Assembly (NCBI GenBank): GCA_016714005.1
Contig: JADJOA010000014.1
Coordinates: 620,001 to 684,000 of the forward strand
Source: Bacteroidota bacterium
GTDB lineage: Bacteria > Bacteroidota > Bacteroidia > AKYH767-A > OLB10
Reading direction: 5' to 3'
DNA length: 64,000 nucleotides
The stretch's first letter is position 1. Each line of letters opens with the position of its first letter. A program made the translations under genes and the position numbers. Below, one piece after another: positions 9,067-21,439 of the stretch. The notes under the pieces were generated by a model. It ran no database searches. It saw only the letters and a program-made list of their open reading frames with translations, and was not told the origin of the DNA.

Positions 9067-11173
9067 ATGGCAGACACAAAAAACCATCGTAACACGCGTG
9101 TATATCTTATATGCATGTATGTGCCTGTTTGGTGTTGCCATAACTTATCGTGTTTTTCAATTGCAGTTTGTGCAAGGCGATTACTGGCGCAGCAAAGCCG
9201 ATAGCCTCACGCTTGATTACATAAAGGTTGATCCGGTTCGCGGAAATATTTACACTGCTGATGGTAGTTTGCTGGCCACATCTGTTCCTGTTTATGATTT
9301 ACGAATGGATTTTAAGGCTGGTGTACTTGCGTCAAAAGTTTTTGATGAGAAAGTTGACTCGCTTGCACTATGTCTTTCAAAGCTTTTTAACGACAAAAGC
9401 AAAGATGCATACAAGCGTGAATTGCGAAATGCAAGAAGAGAAGGCGACCGTTATTATTTACTGAGGAGAGGAGTATCATATAAAGATTTAAAAACGGTAC
9501 GCACATTTCCCATTTTTAATAAAGGGCGTTACAAAGGTGGATTGATAGTTGAGCAACGAAATATTCGTCAGAAGCCGTTTAAAGAATTGGCAGCACGTAC
9601 TGTTGGTTATAAAATTGGAACCAACACACCTGTTGGTTTAGAAGGATACTTTGATAAATACCTTGCCTGTGTAAGCGGCAAGCGCCTCATGCAAAAATTA
9701 TCGGGAGGAGTGTGGAAGCCTGTTAATGACGAGGATGAAGTGGAAGCGCGTGATGGCAGTGATGTAACAACAACTATTGAATTAAACATTCAGGACGTTG
9801 CATCTCAATCCTTGCTAAATCAACTGCAAAAAAGCGGAGCAGAAGCGGGTTGTGCTGTGCTGATGGAAGTAGCAACAGGCGAAGTAAAAGCTATTGCCAA
9901 TCTCAAGCGTGTGTCAGATGATTTATACCGCGAAGATTTTAATTACGCTGTAGGTTATGGTACCGAGCCTGGTTCTACTTTCAAACTTGCTTCACTTATG
10001 GCAGGTATTGAAGATGGATATATTGATATTGATGAAACAGTTGATTGCAACGGGGGAAGAATAAGTTATGCACCGGGTATGTTGATGCGCGATGCCCATG
10101 AGGGTTATAAAACAATGACCATACGTCATTCATTTGAAGTGTCATCCAATGTCGGTATTTCAAAAGTTATTAAACAATACTACCAAAAGAATGAACAAAA
10201 ATTTGTTGACCGTTTAAAGAAGATGCATGTAGGTGCGGGGCTTGACCTGCAAATGAAAGGTGAGCGCCCATCCAGAATAAAAAATACAAAGGACGAAGAC
10301 TGGAGTCGTGTTACGCTTCCATACATGAGTATTGGGTATGAAACACGGCTTACACCGTTGCAAACGCTTGCCTTTTATAATGCTGTTGCCAACAATGGCA
10401 AAATGGTTAAGCCGCTTTTTGTTAAGGAAATAAATTATCGCGGTCAAATAACCGACACATGTAAACCAACAGTTATTGCCGATTCAATCTGTTCACAACG
10501 TACTATAAAAATTGCACAGGAGTTGTTGCGTGGTGTTGTACAAAACGGAACAGGAAAAAATTTAAAACTACCTAACTATACCATTGCCGGTAAAACCGGT
10601 ACTGCGCAAATTGCAGGTGCAGGTGGTTACCGGAAGGACGGAAAAATAAATTACCAGGCTTCGTTCTGCGGGTACTTCCCTGCTGAGAATCCAAAATACA
10701 GTTGCATTGTAGTGGTGTATAATCCTTCAGTTGGTGGTTATTACGGTGCCGAAACAGCTTTACCGGTTTTTAAAGATATTGCCGATAAAGTTTTCTCTAC
10801 CAATTTGGATATGCACAAAGAGTTGCAGTCAGATTCTGCAATACTTGCTCATCATCCTGTCATTAAGCCCGGCTTTTATAAAGATGCAAAAACATCGTGC
10901 GAAAAATTAAATGTTCCGCACCAGGCATCAGAAACCAAAGGAACATGGGCAAGCGCATCACGCGATATGAAGGGCGAAAAAATAAAAGCCATATCACACT
11001 CTGAACATACAGTGCCCAACGTAACCGGCATGGGCTTGCGCGATGCCATTTATTTATTGGAGACAAGAGGACTACAAGTAAAAGTGATAGGTAGAGGTTC
11101 TGTAAGCAAACAATCTATTGTAGCAGGAGCAAAAATTAATAAAGGACAACTAATTACCATTGAGCTAAGTTAG
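9067..11173 (+). CDS. ftsI: Penicillin-binding protein, septal transpeptidase FtsI (N-terminal frame break)
   Basis: Class B PBP that cross-links septal peptidoglycan. Numbered from the open frame at 9098: a membrane segment, a dimerisation domain, the catalytic STFK (about 293), SSN (about 349) and KTGT (about 499) motifs, and a C-terminal PASTA domain (about 637-690, opening VPNVTGMGLRDAI). An ATG at 9067 begins MADTK in another frame; removing one A from the A-run at about 9077-9082 joins it to TRVYILYACM, a normal FtsI N-terminus. The stop overlaps the murE GTG by one base. PASTA domains in the dcw PBP are usual in this phylum. Confidence 0.93.
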
Positions 11174-12630
11174 TGAAACAGCTAAAGGACTTATTATATA
11201 AAGCAGGTATTGAGGAGTTGAAAGGCAACACCAATATCAATATCATTAATGTATGCTTTAACTCGGCTGATGTTAAGGCGGGTGATTTATTTGTTGCAGT
11301 GCGTGGCACTAAAACGGACGGGCATCAATTTATTAACAGCGCTATCACCAATGGCGCTGTTGCTGTAGTATGCGAGCAGTTTCCTGATGAGTTGAATGAA
11401 AATGTAAATTACATTAAAGTAAAAGATACTGCTATTGCACTCTCATACATAAGCATTAATTATTTTGATAATCCTTCCTCCAAACTAAATTAATTGGCGT
11501 AACCGGTACCAACGGAAAAACCACCACCGTTACGCTTTTATATAATCTGTTTCGCAAGTTAGGGTATCGCTGCGGGTTGCTTTTACTATACAAAATAAAA
11601 TTAACGACAGAATAGTTGAAGCAACACATACCACACCTGACCCCATTCAGCTCAATAAACTTTTAAGCGAAATGGTCTTTGAAGACTGTGAGTATTGTTT
11701 TATGGAGGTTAGTTCACATGCCGTAGTGCAAAACCGTATAACAGGTTTGGTTTACGAAGGGGGCATTTTCACCAACATAACACACGACCATTTAGACTAT
11801 CACAAAACGTTTGACGCTTACATTAAAGCCAAGAAAGGTTTTTTTGACACGCTGCCGCAATCGGCATTTGCATTGGTAAATGCCGATGATAAAATGCAAG
11901 CATCATGTTGCAAAATACAAAGGCTCGTAAAAAAACCTTTTCGTTGCACAGCATGAGTGATTTTAAATGCAAGATTATTGAAAACAGTTTTAGCGGATTG
12001 CTTTTAAATATTGATGGTAGCGAAATTGCAACATCACTTATTGGAAGTTTTAATGCTTATAACGTAACAGGAATTTATGCAGCAGCCATTTTATTGGGAG
12101 TTGATAAACTGCTTTCGCTTACTTCCATAAGTACCTTACATGCTGTTGACGGAAGGTTTGAATACATCACCTCTTCCAACAACATTACAGGTATTGTTGA
12201 TTATGCTCATACGCCTGATGCATTAAAAAATGTACTCAATACTATTAACGACATACGTAGCGGTAACGAAAAGTAATTACTGTGGTTGGTTGTGGTGGTG
12301 ACAGAGATGCTGCCAAACGACCTGTTATGGCAAAAATTGCAAGTGAGGTAAGCGATAAAATTATTCTCACCAGTGATAACCCACGCAGCGAAAGCCCCGA
12401 AGAAATTTTAAAACAGATGCAGGCAGGTGTGCCTGTACATCTCTAATAAAGTGCTTTCTATTGCTGACAGAAAGGAAGCAGTGAAAGTGGCATGCGCACT
12501 TGCAAAAGAAGGCGACATCATTTTAGTTGCCGGCAAGGGGCATGAAAAATACCAGGAAATAAAAGGAGTGAAATATCCTTTTGACGATAAACAGGTTTTA
12601 GAAGAATCATTTAAACTTTTAGGTGTGTAA
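11173..12630 (+). CDS. murE: UDP-MurNAc-tripeptide synthetase MurE, broken by about five indels
   Basis: Adds the third residue (probably meso-diaminopimelate) to UDP-MurNAc-L-Ala-D-Glu. The pieces read consecutively in changing frames: the N-terminal Mur domain (11173-11493), the ATP loop [11 protein letters not shown] (about 11497-11530), the central domain with [12 protein letters not shown] (11672-11895), [14 protein letters not shown] (about 12190-12235), the DNPRSE motif for diaminopimelate enzymes (about 12379), and [17 protein letters not shown] text near the end. Breaks lie near 11487 (A lost), 11581 (base lost), 11891 (A lost), 12269 (A lost) and 12425-12450. Restoring them gives about 485 residues. 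Five breaks in an essential gene point to sequencing error. Confidence 0.88.
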
Positions 12631-13904
12631 TGCTATACTATCTATTTGAATACTTAGATAAAAATTTTGATTTACCAGGGACAGGTGTATTCAAGTACAT
12701 TTCGTTTCGGGCATCTCTTGCCATAATTTTCTCTCTTTTCTTTTCACTCTTTTTAGGAAAAAGAATTATTGCACTGCTCTTAAAAAAGCAGGTTGGCGAA
12801 ACCATTCGCGATTTGGGTTTAGAAGGAGAAAAGAAAAAACAGGGTACTCCAACTATGGGAGGTTTAATTATTCTCTCCGCTATTCTTATCCCTGTTTTAT
12901 TGCTTACAAAACTTTCTAATGTATATATAGTGTTAATGATTGTTTCTACGGTGTGGCTTGGCACAATCGGTTTTTTAGATGATTACATTAAAGTTTTTAA
13001 GAAAGATAAAAAAGGTCTTGCCGGAAAATTTAAAGTAGTTGGGCAGGTAGGGCTTGGGGTTATTGTAGGTTCGGTGCTTTACTTTAATGAGCATGTGGTA
13101 GTGCGTGAGCGTGCCGAAAAGCAAACAGTTGTTTGGGAAAAGGATAAAACGCTTATTGATGACTTAACAAACAACGAAAGCGCTCAGCTATTCAGCAAAG
13201 AGAATATCAAATCAACCACAACAACAATTCCTTTCTTTAAAAATAACGAATTTGAATATTCGTATTTGCTTACATCATGGTTGGGTGATGAGGCAAAAAA
13301 ATATACATGGCTGTTATACATTATTATAGTAACGTTTATCATAACCGCAGTAAGCAACGGAGCTAATATTACAGATGGTATTGATGGGCTTGCTGCGGGA
13401 ACATCAGCTATAATAGGAACTGTGCTTGCCGTTTTCGCTTACGTATCAGGCAATACTGTTTTTGCAAATTATCTCAACATCATGTATCTGCCAAACACGG
13501 GTGAACTTATGGTATATGCCGCTGCATTTATTGGAGCATGTGTAGGCTTTCTGTGGTTTAATGCTTATCCGGCTCAGGTTTTTATGGGTGATACTGGAAG
13601 TCTTGCATTGGGTGGAATCATTGCGGTGTTTGCAATATCAATTCGTAAAGAACTTTTAATACCTGTGTTGTGCGGCATTTTCCTTGTTGAAAATCTTTCT
13701 GTGATTATGCAAGTATATTATTTCAAATACCAGAAACGGAAACATGGAATTGAATATGCGCGTGAAAACCGATTGTTTAAAATGGCGCCATTGCATCATC
13801 ACTATCAGAAATCAGGTTACCACGAATCAAAAATAGTAATGCGTTTTTTTATCATAGGAATAGCTCTTGCGGTATTAACTGTAATTACACTAAAACTCAG
13901 GTAA
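12630..13904 (+). CDS. mraY: Phospho-MurNAc-pentapeptide transferase MraY
   Basis: Integral membrane enzyme that forms lipid I from UDP-MurNAc-pentapeptide and undecaprenyl phosphate. Diagnostic blocks: [56 protein letters not shown] and [13 protein letters not shown]. About ten membrane segments. It is 424 residues, with the extra loop near residues 150-210 that Bacteroidota enzymes carry. The start overlaps the murE stop (TAATG). Confidence 0.96.
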   Translation: MLYYLFEYLDKNFDLPGTGVFKYISFRASLAIIFSLFFSLFLGKRIIALLLKKQVGETIRDLGLEGEKKKQGTPTMGGLIILSAILIPVLLLTKLSNVYIVLMIVSTVWLGTIGFLDDYIKVFKKDKKGLAGKFKVVGQVGLGVIVGSVLYFNEHVVVRERAEKQTVVWEKDKTLIDDLTNNESAQLFSKENIKSTTTTIPFFKNNEFEYSYLLTSWLGDEAKKYTWLLYIIIVTFIITAVSNGANITDGIDGLAAGTSAIIGTVLAVFAYVSGNTVFANYLNIMYLPNTGELMVYAAAFIGACVGFLWFNAYPAQVFMGDTGSLALGGIIAVFAISIRKELLIPVLCGIFLVENLSVIMQVYYFKYQKRKHGIEYARENRLFKMAPLHHHYQKSGYHESKIVMRFFIIGIALAVLTVITLKLR

Positions 13905-13911
13905 AAAATTA

Positions 13912-15302
13912 ATGCTCACATCAGACAACATATCTATCCCGTATAACTCGCTTTCAAAAAAAGCAGGAGAGAAGATTGTCATTTTGGGAGCTGCTGAAAG
14001 CGGAGTGGGAGCTGCTGTGCTTGCACAAAAGCAGGGTTTTGATGTTTTTGTTTCCGATTTAGGTGCTATCAAAGATTCTTACAAATCAACTTTAACTGAA
14101 TACAATATTTCTTTTGAGGAAGGTAAACACACTACTGAAAAAATTCTGACTGCAAAGCAGGTTGTAAAAAGCCCGGGGATTCCTGATAGTGCTTCCATCA
14201 TCAAATCTATTAAAGAAAAAAATATTCCTGTTGTTTCCGAAATTGAATTTGCATGCCGCTATAACACAGCAAAAATGATTGGCATAACCGGCACAAACGG
14301 AAAAACAACAACCACACTTCTTACATATCATATCTTAAAAAAAGCTGGATTAAATGTTGGGCTTGCGGGTAACGTAGGAAAAAGTTTTGCCATGCAGGTG
14401 GCTACCGAAAATTTTGACTACTATGTTTTAGAACTCAGCAGTTTTCAGTTAGATGATATGTTCAGCTTTAAGGCTGATATTGCCATTCTGCTAAACATTA
14501 CCCCCGATCATTTAGACCGCTATGATTATTCATTGCAAAAATATGTTGATGCAAAATTCCGCATCACACAAAATCAAACTTCAGCCGATGCATTTATTTA
14601 TTGTGCAGATGATACAACGGTAGCTACCGAGGTTTTAAAAAAGAACCCCGAAGCACGTTGGTATTCTTTTTCAATTGAAAGAGAAGATGGAATGAACGGC
14701 TATTTACGCAACAACGAAATTCACATAAACACTAACCCCAATAATCAATTTTCTATGTCCATATTTGAACTCGCCCTACAGGGCAAACACAATCTGTACA
14801 ACTCAATGGCTTCAGGAATTGCTGCCCGCATTCTTGACATCAGGAAAGAAACTATCCGCGAAGGATTGGCTGATTTCCGCAATGCCGAACATCGTTTGGA
14901 ATTTGTAAATACCGTGCACGGTATTGATTTTATCAACGACTCAAAAGCCACTAACATTAACAGCGCATGGTATGCTTTAGAAAGCATGCAAAAACCTGTG
15001 ATTTGGATTGCAGGCGGTGTTGATAAAGGCAACGACTACTCTATGATTACCGACATGGTTAAGCAAAAAGTAAAAGCTATTGTTTGCCTTGGCACCGACA
15101 ACAAAAAATTAAAAAAGCATTTGCAGGAATTGTTCCTGATATTATTGAAACCAAATCGGCCACCGAAGCCGTTATGGCTGCATATAAACTTGGCAAAAAA
15201 GGCGATGCGGTTTTATTATCGCCCGCCTGCGCGAGTTTTGATTTATTTAAAAACTACGAAGAGCGCGGTCAGCAGTTTAAAGCTGCTGTAAGAGCGTTGT
15301 AG
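13912..15302 (+). CDS. murD: UDP-MurNAc-L-alanine:D-glutamate ligase MurD (C-terminal frame break)
   Basis: Adds D-glutamate to UDP-MurNAc-L-Ala in the cytosol. Visible: an N-terminal Rossmann-like start ([20 protein letters not shown]), the ATP loop [11 protein letters not shown] (about 14281), the [11 protein letters not shown] block, and the C-terminal NDSKATN and [10 protein letters not shown](L)F blocks typical of MurD. The frame is lost at the A-run 15103-15108; adding one A continues as [20 protein letters not shown] to the TAG at 15302. The reconstructed length is about 463 residues. Confidence 0.93.
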
Positions 15303-15404
15303 TTGTAACAAATCTTCAAGGTTTAACAATAATTATCTTTAAGGAGAGTGAATTATAAAATACGTTCTTCAAAACAAACTCCGGACTAAAAATTCAATAC
15401 TAAA

Positions 15405-16559
15405 ATGATAGATACCTACTTTAAAGGCGACCGCATAATATGGTTAGTGGTTATGCTGTTGTCTATTGTTTCCATACTGGCAGTGTACAGTTCTACCGGT
15501 ACGCTTGCTTACAAATACCAAAGCGGAAACACTGAGTATTATTTATTCAAACATGGTTCTATTATTTTGTTTGGATTTTTGATTATGTATCTCGCTCATA
15601 AAGTTAAATACACATTTTATGCGCGCATAAGTAAAATAGCCGTCATATTAGTTTTGCCATTGTTGCTCCTTACTTTATTAATGGGTGCAAACCTTAACGA
15701 TGCATCTCGTTGGTTAAGGCTTCCGGTAATTGGCTTATCGTTTCAAACTTCTGATTTGGCAAAAGTTGCACTCATCATTTTTGTTGCGCGTATGTTGGCA
15801 AAAAATCAGGATAAGATTAAAGATTTTAAAACCGGATTTCTTCCCATCATTATTCCTGTTGTATTGGTTTGCGGATTAATTCTTCCTGCTAATTTTTCTA
15901 CTGCCGCTGTTTTATTTTCAACTTGCTTGGTGCTTATGTTTATTGGAAGAGTGAGTGCAAAATATATTTTATCGTTAATGGGAATTGGTGTGGTTGGGTT
16001 GGGATTATTTATTGGAATAGCGTTAATGGTAGGTTACGAAGGACGTATAAAAACATGGCAAAAGCGAATTGAAAACTTCAGTAATCCGGAAAGTGAAGCT
16101 AATTACCAAACGCAACAGGCAAAAATTGCAATTGCCAAAGGCGGATTACTAGGGCAAGGTCCTGGCAATAGCACACAACGAAATTTTTTACCTCACCCTT
16201 ATTCCGATTTTATTTACGCAATCATTTTAGAAGAATATGGATTGGCAGGAGGTATGTTTGTTTTAATGCTTTACCTGTTGCTTTTATACAGAGCAGTTTT
16301 AATTGTAAGGCGAAGCCCTAAGGCATTTGCCACCATGCTTGCTATTGGTTGTGCATTCAGTTTGGTTTTTCAGGCAATGATAAACATGGCTGTTGCCGTA
16401 AACTTATTTCCGGTAACAGGTCAGCCGTTGCCTATGCTAAGCATGGGCGGTACTTCTATTTGGTTTACAAGTATTGCATTAGGAATAATTTTAAGCGTGA
16501 GCCGCGATGTAGAAGGCGAAACACAGGAGGAAGGAGGCATGCAACTTGCAGCAGCATGA
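15405..16559 (+). CDS. ftsW: Lipid II polymerase FtsW (SEDS family)
   Basis: SEDS-family septal glycosyltransferase that works with FtsI. About ten membrane segments; blocks typical of the family include [27 protein letters not shown]-like text around [35 protein letters not shown] and [17 protein letters not shown]. Length 384, normal. An AAGGAG site lies upstream (about 15341-15346). The distal end overlaps the murG start by 14 bases. Confidence 0.95.
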   Translation: MIDTYFKGDRIIWLVVMLLSIVSILAVYSSTGTLAYKYQSGNTEYYLFKHGSIILFGFLIMYLAHKVKYTFYARISKIAVILVLPLLLLTLLMGANLNDASRWLRLPVIGLSFQTSDLAKVALIIFVARMLAKNQDKIKDFKTGFLPIIIPVVLVCGLILPANFSTAAVLFSTCLVLMFIGRVSAKYILSLMGIGVVGLGLFIGIALMVGYEGRIKTWQKRIENFSNPESEANYQTQQAKIAIAKGGLLGQGPGNSTQRNFLPHPYSDFIYAIILEEYGLAGGMFVLMLYLLLLYRAVLIVRRSPKAFATMLAIGCAFSLVFQAMINMAVAVNLFPVTGQPLPMLSMGGTSIWFTSIALGIILSVSRDVEGETQEEGGMQLAAA

Positions 16560-17669
16560 GCAACATAAAAATAATTTACATGTAATAGTAAGCGGTGGCG
16601 GCACAGGCGGACATATATTCCCCGCCATTGCTATTGCAAATGCCATTAAAAAAATAAATCCGCAGGCGGAAGTATTATTTGTTGGTGCCAAAGGCAGAAT
16701 GGAAATGGAAAAAGTTCCGGCTGCCGGTTATAAAATTGAAGGGCTTTGGATAAGCGGATTAAAGAGAGAATTTTCTGTTGACAATCTTTCTTTTCCGTTA
16801 AAAGTTATTTCAAGTTTATATGATGCAAATAAAATTATAAGCAGGTTTAAACCACATGTTGCAGTGGGTGTGGGTGGTTATGCAAGTGGACCTTTATTAT
16901 ACGTTGCCAATGCAAAAGGAATTCCCACATTGATACAGGAACAAAATTCCTATCCGGGAATTACCAATAAAATGCTGGCGAAAAAAGCAAAACGCATTTG
17001 TGTTGCTTATGATGGAATGGAAAATTTTTTTCCGGCTGATAAAATTGTAATGACCGGCAATCCTGTTCGCGAAAATATTCTTGACATCAGTAACAAGAAA
17101 CAAGAGGCAGCGCAATTTTTGGATTAGATGAAAATAAAAAAACAATATTAGTAGTGGGCGGAAGTCAAGGTGCGCGCTCTATAAATCAGGCAATAGTAAA
17201 CGATTTGCAAAAAATTGCAGATGCAGGTGTGCAGTTAGTATGGCAAACCGGAAAAAGCTTTTCTCCCATTGCCGCACAAGGATTAGAAAAAATTACATCA
17301 ATGTCATTAAAGGCATTTGATTTTATTTCTAAAATGGATTTGGCTTATGCAATTGCAGATGTAGTTATTTCAAGAGCGGGCGCAAGTACTGTTAGTGAGT
17401 TGTGCATTGTTGGCAAACCCGCCATTATGGTTCCGTTGCCAACAGCAGCCGAAGACCATCAAACAAAAAACATACAGGCATTGGTGAATAAAAATGCTGC
17501 CATAATGATTAAAGATACCGACACACGAAAAAAATTAGTTGACACAGCACTTGCACTTATTAAAGACGAAAACGAATTAAATACTTTAAAAAATAATATT
17601 TCAAAATTGGCATTACCCAACTCTGCCGATGTAATTGCAAAAGAAGTGATAGCAATTGCAGGCTTTTAA
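16546..17669 (+). CDS. murG: UDP-GlcNAc:lipid I transferase MurG (frameshifted)
   Basis: Peripheral membrane glycosyltransferase converting lipid I to lipid II. N-terminal loop [34 protein letters not shown], and C-terminal [13 protein letters not shown] and [18 protein letters not shown] motifs are all family markers. The frame breaks at the T-run 17116-17120: one added T yields [19 protein letters not shown]. The TTG at 16546 is used as start because an AGGAGG stretch (16525-16535) precedes it and it overlaps the ftsW end. About 374 residues after repair. Confidence 0.93.
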
Positions 17670-17688
17670 TACTGGATACTGTTGCAAG

Positions 17689-17719
17689 CTCCTTCCCTTT
17701 TGAGATGGAGTGGGGTGAG
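17689..17719. repeat. Palindromic intergenic repeat (REP-like), copy 2, degenerate
   Basis: CTCCTTCCC...GGGATGGAG-like sequence with a TGGGGTGAG tail between murG and murC. It resembles the element at 8497-8530 in composition and layout, but the stem is only about 4 bp. Confidence 0.35.
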
Positions 17720-17780
17720 TATAAAATAAGAGTGTTGGGGCTAGGAAAATAAAAGGTGGGTGAAATAGAGCGTAGAAAGC

Positions 17781-19183
17781 ATGAGCATTAAAAACATAAC
17801 ACACGTTTACTTTATTGGTTTAGGCGGCATAGGAATGAGTGCGATTGCCCGCTATTTTATAAAATCAGGTAAAAATGTTGCAGGCTACGACAAAACACCA
17901 ACATCTCTCACTGATGAACTCATTGCAGAAGGAATGGACATCCACTTTGAAGATAACATCAACCTCATTCCTCCAGTGTTTAAATCCTCAATCGAAAATC
18001 TCAAATCCGAAATTTTAATTGTATTTACTCCTGCCATCCCCAAACACCATACAGAACTAAATTATTTTTTGCAAAATGGTTACTCTGTAATGAAACGCTC
18101 ACAAGTACTTGGATTGATTACTGCTGAATTAAAAACAGTTGGCGTTGCAGGCACACATGGCAAAACCACAACATCATCCATTGTTGCACACTTGCTAAAA
18201 AGTGCAAATAAAAATGTAACAGCATTTCTTGGTGGAATTGCCAAAAACTACCAGAGCAATTTTATAATGCCCTCAAATTTTGAAAACGAAATTGCAGTGG
18301 TTGAAGCCGATGAATTTGACCGTTCGTTTCTTACACTGCATCCTTCTTATGCAGTTATTACCAGTATGGATGCCGACCATTTGGATATTTATCAAGATAA
18401 AAAGCATTTAGAAGAATCGTATAACCTTTTTGCCAATCAGGTAAAACATGATGGCATACTGATATATAAAGAAGGAATACCGTTGCAAACAAATCATCCA
18501 AATAAATATTCCTACTCATTAAAAGCAAGCAGCCAATATGCAGGAGTTGATTTAAGAGTGGAGAACCATCAATATGTTTTCAATCTTAAAACACCAACTT
18601 CAACATACACCAACTTAACTCTTGGTTTGCCCGGCAGACACAATGCAGAAAATGCTGTTGCTGCTTGCGCCATTGCACTCAATTTAGGATTGACAATTGA
18701 AGAAATAAAAACCGGACTTAAAACATATGCCGGTGTTAAGCGCAGATTTGATTTGCAGTTTAAAAGCAGTTATTGCATTTATATTGATGACTATGCACAT
18801 CACCCCGAAGAATTAAAGGCATGTATACTTTCTGTTAAAGAAATGTATGGAGGTAAAAAATTACAGGCATTTTTCAGCCCCATCTGTTTACCCGCACCCG
18901 CGATTTTGCCGATGGCTTTGCTGACAGTCTTTCATTATTAGACGAAGTAATTCTCCTTGAAATTTATCCGGCTCGTGAGCTGCCAATTGAAGGTGTTAAC
19001 TCTTATATGTTGCTTGATAAAATAAAACATAACAATAAAAAGTTATTAAGTAAAGAACAAACATTAGAATATATTAAGGGATCAAATGCTGAAGTTTTGC
19101 TCACACTTGGTGCCGGTGATATTGACACTTTAGTAAAACCCATCAGAAAAATTTTAGAGAAAAAAAATGATAGTAGAAATTAA
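17781..19183 (+). CDS. murC: UDP-MurNAc:L-alanine ligase MurC (frameshifted)
   Basis: Adds the first amino acid of the stem peptide. N-terminal FIGLGGIGMSAIARYF, the ATP loop GVAGTHGKTTTSSIVAHLL (about 18142), ADEFDRSFLTLHP and the C-terminal DDYAHHPEELKA block identify MurC rather than Mpl. The frame is lost at the T-run 18870-18874. One added T gives FFQPHLFTRTRDFADGFADS and runs to the TAA at 19183, for about 467 residues. It lies between murG and ftsQ as expected. Confidence 0.94.
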
Positions 19184-19303
19184 CAATTGCTACGGAATAA
19201 GTTATTGAGTTAGGTGTATATACGGAATATACAAGTGAGAGATTTGTTGAGAGTAAGATTTAGCACTGCCATAAGCCATCTTCATGCTTAGGGATGAAAT
19301 AAA

Positions 19304-20134
19304 ATGAAACTAAAAAACATAAACTGGAAAAAAGTATTTCGGGTAAGTATGTATAGCTTACTTGCAGTTTCATTTATTGTGCTTGCTGGTTTTGTTAGCA
19401 AGGATAAGAGCAATATCACCTGCAAAGGTATTCGCATAAATATTGAAGACGAAGAGCAGCGCAACTTTGTTGACCGTGCTGACATTATTCAACTACTCAA
19501 TTCCAAGTCAAAAAAAATAAAGGGCTCTCGCATGTCTGAAATTAACACGGCTGTGTTGGAAAATATCATTAATACAAATCCTTATATAAAACAGGCTCAG
19601 GTATATTCAACCATTGATGGATGGGTGCAGATTGATGTGCAGCAACGCATACCTGTTCTTAGAATTATCAATTCGGTAAACGAAAGTTTTTATGTTGACA
19701 ATACAGGAAACTTTATGCCGCTGAGCGATAAATTTTCGGAACCCGTTTTGGTAGCAAACGGCTTTTTGTTTGATACTTATGTGCAACAACACGTGCGTGA
19801 TTCATCAGCATACATAAAGGGCGACAGCATTGCTAAACTCAACACAATTGATCAGGTTTATTATCTCGCCAGTTACATCAATGCCGATACGCTTTACAGT
19901 TCTTTGATTGAACAGATTTATGTCAACCCATTTCAGGAAATTGAGTTGGTGCCGCGCTTAGGGAATCATATTATCATACTTGGTGACATTACCGACCTTG
20001 ATGAGAAAATGAAAAAACTTGAAGTGTTTTATCGTAAGGGACTAAACGAAGCTGGGTGGGATCAATACGAAACGGTAAATCTTAAATTCAAAAAACAAGT
20101 TGTCTGTACAAAAAGAAAATTAATTAACTCATAA
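19304..20134 (+). CDS. ftsQ: Cell division protein FtsQ
   Basis: Bitopic divisome protein linking FtsL-type proteins to the septal machinery. Short cytoplasmic N-terminus, one membrane segment (VSMYSLLAVSFIVLAGFV, about residues 14-31), then a POTRA-like extracellular region with FVDRADIIQLLNSKSKK and NPYIKQAQVYSTIDGWVQID blocks. 276 residues. Its identity rests on topology, weak POTRA features and its place between murC and ftsA. Confidence 0.9.
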   Translation: MKLKNINWKKVFRVSMYSLLAVSFIVLAGFVSKDKSNITCKGIRINIEDEEQRNFVDRADIIQLLNSKSKKIKGSRMSEINTAVLENIINTNPYIKQAQVYSTIDGWVQIDVQQRIPVLRIINSVNESFYVDNTGNFMPLSDKFSEPVLVANGFLFDTYVQQHVRDSSAYIKGDSIAKLNTIDQVYYLASYINADTLYSSLIEQIYVNPFQEIELVPRLGNHIIILGDITDLDEKMKKLEVFYRKGLNEAGWDQYETVNLKFKKQVVCTKRKLINS

Positions 20135-20146
20135 ACTCATTTACAC

Positions 20147-21439
20147 GTGCCCGAGCCATTAACAGAACAAGGACTTATTGTAGGTCTTGATATAGGAACC
20201 ACAAAAATTGCTGCCATAGTTGGCAAGCGAAATGAATTCGGAAAAATTGAAATTCTTGGCATGGGTCGAAGCGAGAGTGTGGGTGTAATGCGAGGTGTGG
20301 TTGCCAATATTGAAAAGACAGTTGCTTCCATTAAAGAAGCTGTTGCCGAAGCCGAATCAAAAAGTGGTGTTGATATAAAATCGGTGCACGTGGGAATTGC
20401 AGGGCAACATATTAAAAGTTTACAGCACCGCGGTATGATTACACGCAGAAGCACTGATGATGAAATCGGTCATGTGGACATTAAAGCCATTGTGGATGAT
20501 ATGTACAAACTGGCAATGCCTCCCGGTGAAGAAATTATTGATGTAATACCCCAAGATTTTACGGTTGATAACGAATCGGGAATTAAAGACCCAGTGGGCA
20601 TGAGTGGAGTGAGGCTTGAAGCAAACTGCCACATCATTACGGGGCTGGTAACCGCAGCAAACAATATTCAAAAGTGTGTTACCAAAGCCGGGCTTACCAC
20701 AGTTGATTTAATTCTTGAACCGCTTGCCTCTGCAGAAGCTGTGTTAACCGATGAAGAAAAAGAATCAGGTGTTGTATTGGTTGATATTGGTGGAGGCACT
20801 ACAGATGTTGCCATTTTTCAGGACGGGATTATCAGACACACCGCTGTAATTCCTTTTGGTGGTAATGTAATTACTGAAGATATTAAAGAAGGTTGCAGCA
20901 TTATTCGTAACCAGGCAGAGTTATTGAAAGTAAAATTTGGTTCTGCGCTTGCATCTCAAATGAAAGATAATGAAATTGTTTCAATACCCGGTTTGCGTGG
21001 TAGAGAGCCCAAAGAAATTTCTGTAAAAAACTTAGCAAGCATTGTACAAGCGCGTGTAGAAGAAATTATTGAACACGTGTTTTACGAAATAAAAAGTTCG
21101 GGCTTTGAGCGTAATCTAATTGCAGGCATTGTTATAACCGGTGGAGGCTCACAGCTAAAGCACGTTACTCAGTTGGTAGAATATGTTACCGGCATGGACA
21201 CACGCATTGGTTACCCTAACGAGCATTTGGCAAAAGGTGCTGATGATATTAAGAGCCCAATGTACGCTACGGCAGTTGGGTTAGTAATAAGAGGGTTGAA
21301 TGAATACGACCTTCGTAAAAAAACAAATAGGAACATTACCACACAAACTCCTGTTGCACACAAAGGCGGATTCTTCAGCAGCCTAATTCGCACCACTAAA
21401 GAAATATTCAGTGATGACAGTGATGATAAAAATCTATAA
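20147..21439 (+). CDS. ftsA: Cell division protein FtsA
   Basis: Actin-like ATPase that tethers FtsZ to the membrane. Phosphate-1 loop GLDIGTTKIAAIVG at the N-terminus, 1C domain with KSVHVGIAGQHIKS, phosphate-2 loop VLVDIGGGTTDVAIF and adenosine motif IVITGGGSQLKHV. A C-terminal basic/amphipathic stretch (GGFFSSLIRTTKEIFSD) fits the membrane-targeting helix. GTG start at 20147, 430 residues. Immediately downstream of ftsQ. Confidence 0.96.
   Translation: MPEPLTEQGLIVGLDIGTTKIAAIVGKRNEFGKIEILGMGRSESVGVMRGVVANIEKTVASIKEAVAEAESKSGVDIKSVHVGIAGQHIKSLQHRGMITRRSTDDEIGHVDIKAIVDDMYKLAMPPGEEIIDVIPQDFTVDNESGIKDPVGMSGVRLEANCHIITGLVTAANNIQKCVTKAGLTTVDLILEPLASAEAVLTDEEKESGVVLVDIGGGTTDVAIFQDGIIRHTAVIPFGGNVITEDIKEGCSIIRNQAELLKVKFGSALASQMKDNEIVSIPGLRGREPKEISVKNLASIVQARVEEIIEHVFYEIKSSGFERNLIAGIVITGGGSQLKHVTQLVEYVTGMDTRIGYPNEHLAKGADDIKSPMYATAVGLVIRGLNEYDLRKKTNRNITTQTPVAHKGGFFSSLIRTTKEIFSDDSDDKNL

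Noticed and set aside
11672..12630. Separate small genes between ftsI and mraY
   Set aside because: They are successive pieces of one murE joined by single-base repairs.
20137..20671. Minus-strand open frames opposite ftsA
   Set aside because: They fully overlap a clearly coding gene and have no recognisable domain.
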